From an uncultured Roseateles sp. (GTDB taxonomy: Bacteria > Pseudomonadota > Gammaproteobacteria > Burkholderiales > Burkholderiaceae_C): a stretch of DNA of 38,620 nt. The position numbers and the translations under genes were made by a program. The stretch covers positions 1-38,620 of the forward strand of contig NZ_CAJYPS010000017.1 of the NCBI RefSeq assembly GCF_913777145.1, in the 5' to 3' direction. Positions within the stretch are counted from its first letter, which is position 1. Every line of letters begins with the position of its first letter. Under the pieces are notes generated by a model. That model searched no databases, was not told where the DNA came from, and was given only the letters and a program-made list of their open reading frames with translations. Below are positions 26,152 to 32,945 of this stretch, piece by piece.

Positions 26152-27042
26152 TCAGGCGTACAGCGTGCCCGCGTTGATCACCGGCTGCGTGTCCTTGTCC
26201 GAGCACAGCACGACCAGCAGGTTGGACACCATGGCCGCCTTGCGCTCGTCGTCCAGCACGACGATGTCGCGCTCCGACAGGCCTTGCAGGGCTTCCTCCA
26301 CCATGCTCACCGCGCCCTGCACGATCTTCTTGCGGGCACTGATGATGGCTTCGGCCTGCTGGCGGCGCAGCATCACCTGCGCGATCTCGGGCGCATAGGC
26401 CAGGTGGGTGATCTTGGCGTCCAGCACCGTCACGCCGGCTTGCTCGAAGCGCTCCTGCAACTCGGCCACCAGCGTCGCGATCACCGCGTCCTGGCCGGCG
26501 CGCAGCGTGGTCTCGCCGGGGGCCAGGTCTTCACCGTCGTCGTAGGCGTAATGGGTGGCCAGGTGGCGCAGCGCCGCCTCCACCTGTATGCCCACATAGG
26601 CTTCGTAGTCGTCCACCTCGAACACCGCGCGGGCGGCATCCTGCACGCGCCAGACCACGGCGGCGCTGATCTCCACCGGGTTGCCGCGCTTGTCATTGAC
26701 CTTGATGGCCGGCGCGTTCAGGTTGCGGGCGCGCAGCGACAGGCGGCGCTTCAGCGCCAGCGGATTGGCCCAGCGCAGGCCCTCTTGGCGGTCGGTGCCG
26801 ATGTAGCGGCCGAACAGCGTCAGGATGCGGGCCTCATTGGGCTGCTGCATGTAGAGCCCGGCCAGCACGAAGATGCTGGCGGCCTTCACCAGCAGGCCGG
26901 TCACCACCCAGCCCGGGTGGGGCAGGCCCCGCCACAGCAGCAGGGCGCCCAGGGCCAGCCCGGCCAGGCCCGCGCCTATGGCCGCGAAACCGTTGATCGT
27001 GCGCGCCGGCAGGTCACGGCGCAGAGGGGCAGACACGGACAT
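26152..27042 (-). CDS. SPFH/Band 7 membrane protein, paired with Arc-like gene
   Basis: A 296-residue stomatin/prohibitin-type protein. Two close hydrophobic stretches at the N-terminus ([19 protein letters not shown] and VVTGLLVKAASIFVLAGLY) anchor it. The SPFH domain follows (PNEARILTLFGRYIGTDRQEGLRW, VEISAAVVWRVQDAARAVFEVDDYEAYV), then a helical region (DAKITHLAYAPEIAQVMLRRQQAEAIISARKKIV) and a short C-terminal tail. This is a different branch from the SHOCT-bearing SPFH protein at 16419-17450. ATG at 27042 has GAGGAG seven nt upstream. Its function is unknown; relatives organise membrane domains. Confidence 0.9.
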   Translation of the reverse strand: MSVSAPLRRDLPARTINGFAAIGAGLAGLALGALLLWRGLPHPGWVVTGLLVKAASIFVLAGLYMQQPNEARILTLFGRYIGTDRQEGLRWANPLALKRRLSLRARNLNAPAIKVNDKRGNPVEISAAVVWRVQDAARAVFEVDDYEAYVGIQVEAALRHLATHYAYDDGEDLAPGETTLRAGQDAVIATLVAELQERFEQAGVTVLDAKITHLAYAPEIAQVMLRRQQAEAIISARKKIVQGAVSMVEEALQGLSERDIVVLDDERKAAMVSNLLVVLCSDKDTQPVINAGTLYA

Positions 27043-27044
27043 GC

Positions 27045-27089
27045 GATATCTCCTCAAAAGGTGATATCACTTTAATCGCATGTTGCGAT
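27045..27089 (-). promoter_or_regulatory. Candidate operator: two GATATC sites and an inverted repeat
   Basis: GATATC occurs at 27045-27050 (overlapping the SPFH ribosome-site region) and at 27063-27068, the second within the perfect 10-bp palindrome GTGATATCAC (27061-27070). The repeats are 18 bp apart. A further inverted repeat, ATCGCA-TGT-TGCGAT, lies at 27075-27089. They precede the SPFH/Arc gene pair and suit a ribbon-helix-helix autoregulator. Confidence 0.4.
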
Positions 27090-27107
27090 GCCGTGCAAGA
27101 GGTTGCC

Positions 27108-27136
27108 AACAAACAGGCCCGCACGCGGCGGGCCTG
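27108..27136 (-). terminator. Terminator after the ComFB-like gene
   Basis: A perfect 9-bp stem (27114-27122 with 27128-27136, 5-nt loop) is followed on the minus strand by GTTTGTTGG. It lies 25 nt after the ComFB-like stop and before the SPFH promoter region. Confidence 0.5.
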
Positions 27137-27160
27137 GGGCAGGGTGCGGGGGGAGAGCCT

Positions 27161-27454
27161 TCAGTCGCGGGCGCGCAGCGCGGTACGGGCCTGCACAAAG
27201 CTGAACGCGTAGTTCACCGCCTCGACGATGGCGTTGTCGATTTCCAGGCGTTCGTGCTCGGTCAGGTAGAAGCTGAAGTCCACCTCATGGCGTATGTAGC
27301 GCGGCGGCAGGCGGTTGAGCGCCACGCAGGCCACATCGCACAGCAGGTCGTTGCTGGCCGCGATGTCGGGGTGGTCCTGGGCGGCGTCCATCACGGCTGC
27401 GAAGACTTCCCGTTCGTGGTGGTTGTACAGAGAGCTGAAATCGGCGGAGGCCAT
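27161..27454 (-). CDS. ComFB-family (late competence development) protein
   Basis: A 97-residue protein matching the ComFB-like family: NHHEREVFAAVMDAA near the start, ASNDLLCDVACVALNRLPPRYIRHEVDFSFYLTEHER in the middle and VNYAFSFVQAR at the end. No signal peptide or membrane span. The Bacillus gene is in a competence operon but its biochemical role is unclear; cyanobacterial ComFB proteins bind cyclic di-nucleotides (recollection), so a signalling role is possible. A good -10 (TATAAC on minus, 27487-27492) gives a leader of about 26 nt. Flanked by nadA and the SPFH/Arc pair, with no obvious functional link. Confidence 0.82.
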   Translation of the reverse strand: MASADFSSLYNHHEREVFAAVMDAAQDHPDIAASNDLLCDVACVALNRLPPRYIRHEVDFSFYLTEHERLEIDNAIVEAVNYAFSFVQARTALRARD

Positions 27455-27486
27455 GGTCTGCCTTTCGTGGGCTGAGCGGTGGGGTG

Positions 27487-27492
27487 GTTATA
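27487..27492 (-). promoter_or_regulatory. -10 element upstream of the ComFB-like gene
   Basis: The minus strand reads CTATAACC, with TATAAC matching the -10 consensus at five of six positions, placing a start near 27480, 26 nt before the ATG at 27454. No clear -35 is visible. Confidence 0.35.
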
Positions 27493-27524
27493 GCGCCGCA
27501 GCGCGACACCCGGACTGTTGCAGA

Positions 27525-28709
27525 TCAGGCCGCGCCTATGCCCGGGGTCATCCCGGAGGGGGCGCTCTTGCGCGCGGCGGTGAAGTCCAGCATGCGGGTG
27601 ATGCAGGCCTGGGCCTTCACGCGCGTCGCTTCGTCGACCTGGATCTCCGGCTTGCCGCGCTCGAGGTGGCGAAGGGCCGCTCCCGAGTCACCGAGCCCCC
27701 CTCGGGGGGCCTGCCGCGCGGCGGCAGGTTCGGGGGTCAACCATTCCAGGCAGTCGACCAGGTTGGCCAGGCCGTTCATCGCCATCCAGGGGCAGTGCGC
27801 GCAGCTCTTGCAGGTGGCGCTGTTGCCGGCGGTGGGCGCCTCGATCAGCGTCTTGTGCGGCGCCAGCTGGCGCATGCGGTGCAGGATGCCGTTGTCGGTC
27901 GCGACGATGTATTCCTGCGCCGAGCCTTCCACCACCGCCTTGATCAGCGCGGACGTGGAGCCCACCACATGGGCCTTGTCCACCACGCTCTTGGGCGACT
28001 CGGGGTGGACCAGCACCAGCGCGTCCGGGTGCTGCTCGCGCAGCAGGTCCAGCTCCAGCCCCTTGAACTCGTCGTGCACGATGCAGGCGCCGTTCCACAT
28101 CAGCATGTCGGCACCGGTCTGCTCCTGGATGTAGCGGCCCAGGTGGCGATCGGGCGCCCACAGGATCTTCTCGCCGCGTGCGTGCAGGTCGGCCACGATC
28201 TCCAGCGCGCAGGAGCTGGTGACCATCCAGTCGGCGCGGGCCTTCACCGCGGCGCTGGTGTTGGCGTAGACCACCACTTTGCGGTCTGGGTGGGCATCGC
28301 AAAAGGCCGCGAAATCGTCGGCCGGGCAGCCCAGGTCCAGCGAGCAGGTGGCGTCCAGGTCCGGCATCAGCACGCGCTTCTCGGGGCTGAGGATCTTGGC
28401 GGTCTCGCCCATGAAGCGCACACCGGCCACCACCAGGGTCTGGGCCGCGTGGTCGCGCCCGAAGCGGGCCATCTCCAGCGAATCGGCCACGATGCCGCCG
28501 GTGGCCAGCGCCAGATCCTGCAGCGCGCCGTCCACGTAGTAGTGCGCCACCAGCACGGCGTTGCGGGCCTTCAGCAGCTCGGCCGCGCGCTCGGCCAGGC
28601 GGCCGCGCTCCGTTGCGCTCAGCGGTGCAGGCACCTTGGCCCAGGCATGGGCGGTGCAGGTGGCGCCCTCGGCGTCCTGGCGGGAGTAGTCGTACAGAAC
28701 CTGTTCCAT
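27525..28709 (-). CDS. nadA: Quinolinate synthase NadA with an inserted repeat-encoded segment
   Basis: Fe-S enzyme that condenses iminoaspartate and dihydroxyacetone phosphate to quinolinate. The 394-residue protein has the family blocks [64 protein letters not shown] and the C-terminal cluster region [13 protein letters not shown]. After LVDCLE, at about residues 323-349 (27 residues, 27662-27743), lies a Pro/Ala/Gly/Arg-rich segment ([16 protein letters not shown]...) that I do not expect in the family. It is encoded by a GC palindromic repeat also seen between hom and thrC. The normal sequence resumes with [27 protein letters not shown] at 28709, without a ribosome site, lies six nt after a TAGAAT element, so the mRNA may be leaderless. 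Confidence 0.95.
   Translation of the reverse strand: MEQVLYDYSRQDAEGATCTAHAWAKVPAPLSATERGRLAERAAELLKARNAVLVAHYYVDGALQDLALATGGIVADSLEMARFGRDHAAQTLVVAGVRFMGETAKILSPEKRVLMPDLDATCSLDLGCPADDFAAFCDAHPDRKVVVYANTSAAVKARADWMVTSSCALEIVADLHARGEKILWAPDRHLGRYIQEQTGADMLMWNGACIVHDEFKGLELDLLREQHPDALVLVHPESPKSVVDKAHVVGSTSALIKAVVEGSAQEYIVATDNGILHRMRQLAPHKTLIEAPTAGNSATCKSCAHCPWMAMNGLANLVDCLEWLTPEPAAARQAPRGGLGDSGAALRHLERGKPEIQVDEATRVKAQACITRMLDFTAARKSAPSGMTPGIGAA
27660..27743. repeat. Dispersed palindromic repeat inside nadA, in frame
   Basis: This stretch carries the perfect palindrome CCCCCC-GA-GGGGGG-like core (near 27694-27709) and a second one, CTGCCGC/GCGGCAG (27711-27726). On the minus strand they are followed by CGGGAGCGGCCC and CGCC, the same order as in the hom-thrC gap. 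Its length of about 84 nt is a multiple of three, so nadA stays open. Confidence 0.6.
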
Positions 28710-28715
28710 GAACAA

Positions 28716-28721
28716 ATTCTA
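28716..28721 (-). promoter_or_regulatory. -10 element directly before nadA
   Basis: TAGAAT on the minus strand ends six nt before the nadA ATG, so the expected start of transcription coincides with the A of the ATG. No -35 is clear. Confidence 0.4.
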
Positions 28722-28753
28722 GGGGCGCCCCTGCCGCCGGGCGGGCCCGCGCG

Positions 28754-29281
28754 CTATGGCCCGGGCGGCAGCAGGTACTCCCGCGCCAGCGTGCGCGCGC
28801 GGTGCAGCCGGCTCTTCACGTTCGCCGGCGTCAGGCCGGTGCGCTCGGCGATCTCGCCTATGGTCAGCTCCTCCAGGTCGCGCAGCAGCATCACCTCGCG
28901 GTAATGCGCCGGCAGCGACTCCAGCGCCGCCACCAGCTGCAGCCGCAGCCCGGCCTCGTCGTGCTGCACCAGCCAGTGCTCCAGCTTTTCTTCGTCATAG
29001 GGGTCGTAGGCCAGCGCCTTGCGGCCCATGCGCCGGCACTCGCGCTGCACCAGGCGTATCAGCCAGCCCGAGAAGGCCGCCAGCACGCGCAGCGAGGGCA
29101 GGCGGCGCGCGACGATCAGCAGCGCCTCCTGCACCGCATCGTCCACATCGCTGAGCAGGCAGTGCTGCTGGGCGTAGCGGCGCACGTCGGGCCGTGCCAC
29201 GCGCAGCAGCTGCTCCAGCGCCTGCGGGTCGCCCTGGTGGGCGGCCGCGAGCAGGCCCTGGTGCTGTGCGGCCAGCGCCAT
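28754..29281 (-). CDS. RNA polymerase sigma-70 family (ECF-type) sigma factor
   Basis: A 175-residue ECF-sized sigma factor. Region 2 is recognisable in DVRRYAQQHCLLSDVDDAVQEALLIVARRLPSLR...GWLIRLVQRECRRMGRK, and region 4 in LESLPAHYREVMLLRDLEELTIGEIAERTGLTPANVKSRLHRARTLAREYL. ATG at 29281 lies one nt after the stop of the upstream DUF2892 gene, so the two are translated together. No anti-sigma factor is adjacent; the DUF2892 membrane protein, with its CPAC motif, is the only candidate for a membrane or redox partner, which is speculation. Its targets are unknown. Confidence 0.88.
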   Translation of the reverse strand: MALAAQHQGLLAAAHQGDPQALEQLLRVARPDVRRYAQQHCLLSDVDDAVQEALLIVARRLPSLRVLAAFSGWLIRLVQRECRRMGRKALAYDPYDEEKLEHWLVQHDEAGLRLQLVAALESLPAHYREVMLLRDLEELTIGEIAERTGLTPANVKSRLHRARTLAREYLLPPGP

Positions 29282-29282
29282 G

Positions 29283-29492
29283 TCAGCGGCCCTGCTTGAG
29301 CTTGCGGCCCACCATGGCACAGGCCGGGCAGAAGCCGAACAGGCCCGACGCGACGATGCCCGCCGCGCCGGCTGCCACCGCCCAGCCCAGCAGGCCGTCC
29401 AGTCCACGCAGCGCCAGACCGGCCACCACCACGCCAGCCACCACGCGCAGCACGCGCTCGCCCGGGGGAACGTTCTTCACATAAAACACCAT
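29283..29492 (-). CDS. DUF2892 (YgaP-type membrane) protein with CPAC motif
   Basis: A 69-residue protein with two hydrophobic spans (VLRVVAGVVVAGLALRG and LGWAVAAGAAGIVASGLFGF) and the C-terminal motif FCPACAMVGRKLKQ. This is the DUF2892 pattern, the same unit that forms the membrane part of YgaP-type rhodaneses. ATG at 29492 follows GGAGG at a short distance. It directly precedes and is coupled to the sigma factor. The paired cysteines could sense redox state or bind metal; this is inference. Confidence 0.85.
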   Translation of the reverse strand: MVFYVKNVPPGERVLRVVAGVVVAGLALRGLDGLLGWAVAAGAAGIVASGLFGFCPACAMVGRKLKQGR

Positions 29493-29501
29493 GCACCTCC
29501 A

Positions 29502-29561
29502 GATGGATTCGAGGAAGACCCTCGCCAGCTAAGAGGCGCGGTGGGGCGCGATGGATTCGCG
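29502..29561 (-). promoter_or_regulatory. Repeated GATGGATTCG elements upstream of the DUF2892-sigma pair
   Basis: The 10-mer GATGGATTCG occurs at 29502-29511 and again at 29550-29559, 48 bp apart. The second copy sits inside the inverted repeat CGCGA-TGGAT-TCGCG (29547-29561). The region between 29493 and 29626 has no gene and should hold the promoter; no standard -35/-10 pair is evident. Confidence 0.3.
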
Positions 29562-29626
29562 GCCGACAAAAAAATTTGGGTGGAGGGCCTCCGGACGCGG
29601 AGTTTGTCACGCCCTGTTGAGGCGCT

Positions 29627-30580
29627 TCACGGCAGCCGCAGCCAGTCCCGCTCGGCCACCCGCACCGTGTTGGCCGGCTCACCGCCCCGCCGGTAGGTGA
29701 CGCTGAGCGTCTTGCGCCGGCCGGGCGCCGGGTCGCCGCCCAGCAGCTCGTTGCGCACCTCCAGCTCCACGCGGCCGTCGCGGGCCAGCGCGCGCAGCGT
29801 GGCGGTCACATCCATCCAGCGACCGTCCGCGCCGTAGGTGGCGCTTTCTATGCTGAGGCCATGGCCGTGCCAGGGCCCGGCGTCGCCGCGGCCCCAGTCG
29901 CCGCGCGACCAACCGATGAACTGCGCGCCATCCACCCAGCTGTACTCGCCGTAGTCGAAGCTGCGCTCCGCGCCCCGGCGGTCGCGCGCCACGATGTGCA
30001 GGCGCTTGGTGCGCCCTGGGGCCGGGTCGATGCCGAAGCGCTCCACCTCCACCTTGAAGCGCAGGTCGCGCCGCGCCAGCTCGCGCAGCGGGGCGGTCAC
30101 ATCCGCCTCACGGCCGGGCAGGCCCCAGGTGGCGTAGAGGATGGTGTAGTCGCCGTCGTCATGACGGTCGTCGCGCGGGCTGCCGGCCTGCCAGTCGCCC
30201 TGCCAGCCGGGCTCGCCCCAGCGGCCACCGCCCCAGCCGACGAACTGCGCGCCGTCCAGCCAGTCGTCCTCGCGGATGTCGAAGCGCAGCTCGCGGCCCT
30301 GGCGGTCGCGGGCGTAGATGCGCAGCAGCTTGTCGCGGCCCGGGTCGGGGTCGATGCCGAACAGATCGTTGGTCACGCGCACGCGGCGGTCGCGGCGTGC
30401 CACCTCGCGCAGGCGCTCGGTCACGTCCGCATGGCGGTGCTCGGTGCCGTAGCGGGCGCGCAGGATCAGGAACTCGCCGTCGTCCTCGCGGTCCGCACGG
30501 GCGGGCCGCGGGCTCAGCGCGAGGACCAGCAGGGAGCCCAGGCCCAGGCCCAGGTGTTGAAGATGTTGGCGACGATGCAT
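29627..30580 (-). CDS. Secreted protein of three DUF3395-like repeats
   Basis: A 317-residue exported protein. A signal peptide (HLGLGLGSLLVLALSPRPARA) is followed by three tandem domains of about 80-90 residues, at roughly 37-118, 143-225 and 240-317. Each has the pattern of a start such as ILRARYG/ILYATWG/IESATYG, then DVT..L..LAR, a V.V.....G.DP.PGR.K.L body, and an aromatic/acidic turn with DWLDGAQF or DYGEYSWVDGAQF; the last ends RVAERDWLRLP. This matches the DUF3395 domain known from the C-terminus of DNAJC11. Function is unknown. Repeats one and two share the extra DGAQF(V/I)GW element that the third lacks. It lies downstream of the AraC gene (55 nt) on the same strand. Confidence 0.83.
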   Translation of the reverse strand: MHRRQHLQHLGLGLGSLLVLALSPRPARADREDDGEFLILRARYGTEHRHADVTERLREVARRDRRVRVTNDLFGIDPDPGRDKLLRIYARDRQGRELRFDIREDDWLDGAQFVGWGGGRWGEPGWQGDWQAGSPRDDRHDDGDYTILYATWGLPGREADVTAPLRELARRDLRFKVEVERFGIDPAPGRTKRLHIVARDRRGAERSFDYGEYSWVDGAQFIGWSRGDWGRGDAGPWHGHGLSIESATYGADGRWMDVTATLRALARDGRVELEVRNELLGGDPAPGRRKTLSVTYRRGGEPANTVRVAERDWLRLP

Positions 30581-30635
30581 GGTGGTGATTGGAAAGTGAT
30601 GGTGCTACAACGCGCACCGGCGGCCAGCGGTGGAC

Positions 30636-31475
30636 TCAGACCTGCTCGAAGAAGCGGCTGGGCGGCATGCCCACGGTGCGCGTGACCATGGCCGAGAACG
30701 CGCTGGCGCTGGCATAGCCCAGCTCCGCCGCGATCAGCGCCACCGGCTTCTTGTGGGCGGCCAGCCGCAGCGCCTGGGCCAGCAGTGCCTGCTGGCGCCA
30801 CTGCGCATAGCTGCTGCCCAGCTCCTGGCGGAACAGCCGCGACACCGTGCGCGCACTGGCCCCGGCCTGGGCGGCCCAGCCATCCAGGCCGTCGTGGCGC
30901 AGCGGGTCTTCCAGCATGGCCTCGCACAGGCGGCGCAGGCGCTTGTCGCGCGGCAGGTCCACGCCCAGGCGCAGGCTGCGGGCGCGGGCGATCTCGTCCA
31001 GCACCAGCCGCGCCATCCAGGGCTCGCGTTCCAGCGGCGCGCCGGTGCCGGCCTGTTCGTCCCTGGCCATCTGCAGCACCAGTTCGCGCAGCAGCGGTGA
31101 CACCTCCACCACGCGGCTGCCGGCCCAGGCGGCGGTGTCCGCAGGTGCCTGGTGCAGATAGAGGGTGCACAGCTCGCACTGCTCCACCGCGGTCACCGCG
31201 TGCACCAGCCGCGGCGGGATCCAGACCGCGCGCGACGGTGGCACCAGAAAGGTCGCGACCTCGGTGTTCACGCGCACCACGCCGGCCACCGAGAACACCA
31301 CCTGACCCCAGTCGTGGTGGTGGGCTTGGATGTCCATGCGGTGTTCCAGGCGGCGGGCCTTCACGCGCACCGGCCGCTCGGCGCTGGGCGTGTAGCGGCC
31401 CGGGTCCACCGGCGGCACGCTGCGCCGGCCGGGCAGGGCGGCGCGGTCGCGGTCAGGAGGCTGAGCGGCGGGCAT
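30636..31475 (-). CDS. AraC-family regulator with cupin-like sensor domain
   Basis: A 279-residue regulator. An N-terminal cupin-like AraC_binding domain (HHHDWGQVVFSVAGVVRV, then FLVPPSRAVWIPPRLVHAV) precedes a C-terminal helix-turn-helix pair (GLDGWAAQAGASARTVSRLFRQELGSSYAQW and LIAAELGYASASAFSAMVTRTVGMPPSRFF). ATG at 31475 gives the normal length; the open frame upstream is a GC artefact. It is divergent from the MFS transporter across 70 nt that contain two AATTG repeats 17 bp apart, so it probably controls that gene. The inducer is unknown. Confidence 0.9.
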   Translation of the reverse strand: MPAAQPPDRDRAALPGRRSVPPVDPGRYTPSAERPVRVKARRLEHRMDIQAHHHDWGQVVFSVAGVVRVNTEVATFLVPPSRAVWIPPRLVHAVTAVEQCELCTLYLHQAPADTAAWAGSRVVEVSPLLRELVLQMARDEQAGTGAPLEREPWMARLVLDEIARARSLRLGVDLPRDKRLRRLCEAMLEDPLRHDGLDGWAAQAGASARTVSRLFRQELGSSYAQWRQQALLAQALRLAAHKKPVALIAAELGYASASAFSAMVTRTVGMPPSRFFEQV

Positions 31476-31492
31476 GGCGGAATCTCGATAGA

Positions 31493-31516
31493 AATTGTCT
31501 TGCCATCGTAATTGCG
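31493..31516. promoter_or_regulatory. AATTG direct repeats between AraC gene and MFS gene
   Basis: AATTGTC (31493-31499) and AATTGCG (31510-31516) are in the same direction, 17 bp apart, within the 70-nt divergent gap. AraC proteins usually bind direct repeats at about this spacing. Confidence 0.35.
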
Positions 31517-31545
31517 TCGCCGCGGGCCTGCCACCATCACACCCC

Positions 31546-32799
31546 ATGAATGCACAAGAACCCTCCAGGGCCGAGGAGACCGGCCGCGCGCAGGACCTGC
31601 GCACCATCAGCCTGATCGGCGTGGCGCACGGGTCCTCCCACTTCTTCCACATGCTGCTGCCGCCGCTGTTCCCGGCCTTCATCCAGAGCTTCGGGCTCAG
31701 CTATGCGGAACTGGGCCTGCTGGTGACCACCTTCTTCGTGATCTCCGGCGTGGGCCAGGCGCTGTCGGGCTTCATCGTGGACCGCATAGGCGCACGCCCG
31801 GTGCTGTTCGCCGCGATGACCAGCTTCCTGCTCGCGTCCATTGCCGGCGGCCTGGCCCAGGGCTTTGGCGGCCTGCTGCTGGCGGCCGCGCTGGCGGGCT
31901 TCGGCAACGCGCCCTTCCATCCGGCGGACTTCACCATCCTGAACAAGCGTGTGTCGCCCAAGCGCCTGGGCCATGCGTTCGCGGTGCATGGCATCAGCGG
32001 CAACATCGGCTGGGGCGTGGCGCCGGTGTTCAACATCGGCATCGCGACCGCCACCGGCAACTGGCGCTGGGCCTACCTGGGCACCGGCCTGATCGCGGTG
32101 GCGGTCATCCTGCTGCTGCTGTGGCAGCGCGATGCGATCGACGACCGCCGCGGCAGCTGGGATCACAAGAAGCCCGCGCCCGGTGCCGTGCCCGAGCACC
32201 CGCTGGCCTTCTTGAAGCTGCCTTCGGTGTGGCTGTGCTTCTCCTTCTTCTTCTGGAGCACCGCCGCGCTGTCCGCCATCCAGAGCTTTGCGAGCCCGGC
32301 GCTGCACCAGATCTACGGCCTGCCGCTGGCGCAGACCGCCTATGTGGTGACCGGCTACATGCTGGCCGGCGCCCTGGGCATGGCCTGCGGCGGTTTTCTG
32401 GTCGCGCGGGCGGAGCGCCTGGAGCGCACCATCGCGCTGGCCATGATGTTTGCCGCCGCCTTGCTGCTGCTCACCGCCACCGGCTGGTTGCCCGGCGGCC
32501 TGGCGGCCACGGTGGCGGCGTTGGCGGGCTTCGGCACCGGCCTGGCCGGCCCCTCGCGCGACATGCTGATCAAGCGCGCCTCGCCGCCGGGCGCCACCGG
32601 ACGGGTCTACGGCACCGTGTATTCGGGCCTGGACATCGGCTTCGCGGTGGCCGCGCCGGTGTTCGGCGCCGTGCTGGACCACGGCCAGCCGCAGGCGGTG
32701 TTCGCCGGCTCGGCGGCGGCGCTGGTGATGGGGGTTGCGTCCGCGGGGCTGGTGGGGCTGGGCCTGCATCGCCGCGCTGCGGTGGTTGCCGCCAGCTGA
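31546..32799 (+). CDS. Major facilitator superfamily transporter
   Basis: A 417-residue inner-membrane permease with about twelve hydrophobic spans in two halves. The family loop after span 2 is present as GFIVDRIGARPVLF, and an early HGSSHFFHMLLPPLFPAF resembles the fosmidomycin-resistance-type MFS group. The ATG at 31546 precedes a hydrophilic N-terminal segment of about 20 residues. Substrate cannot be assigned from sequence; related proteins export drugs or small metabolites. Its divergent AraC neighbour is the likely regulator. Confidence 0.9.
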   Translation: MNAQEPSRAEETGRAQDLRTISLIGVAHGSSHFFHMLLPPLFPAFIQSFGLSYAELGLLVTTFFVISGVGQALSGFIVDRIGARPVLFAAMTSFLLASIAGGLAQGFGGLLLAAALAGFGNAPFHPADFTILNKRVSPKRLGHAFAVHGISGNIGWGVAPVFNIGIATATGNWRWAYLGTGLIAVAVILLLLWQRDAIDDRRGSWDHKKPAPGAVPEHPLAFLKLPSVWLCFSFFFWSTAALSAIQSFASPALHQIYGLPLAQTAYVVTGYMLAGALGMACGGFLVARAERLERTIALAMMFAAALLLLTATGWLPGGLAATVAALAGFGTGLAGPSRDMLIKRASPPGATGRVYGTVYSGLDIGFAVAAPVFGAVLDHGQPQAVFAGSAAALVMGVASAGLVGLGLHRRAAVVAAS

Positions 32800-32945
32800 G
32801 CACCGTCCCGCGGGCGGATGGGGCGCGGCGCGGGGCGCCCGCAATGCGACTACATTAACGCGCCCTTCGAGGGGCATCGTCTCGGCCAGGCCTTGCCTGT
32901 CGCCCTGCGCTCACATCCACCCATAACCATCCAGGAGACCGACCC

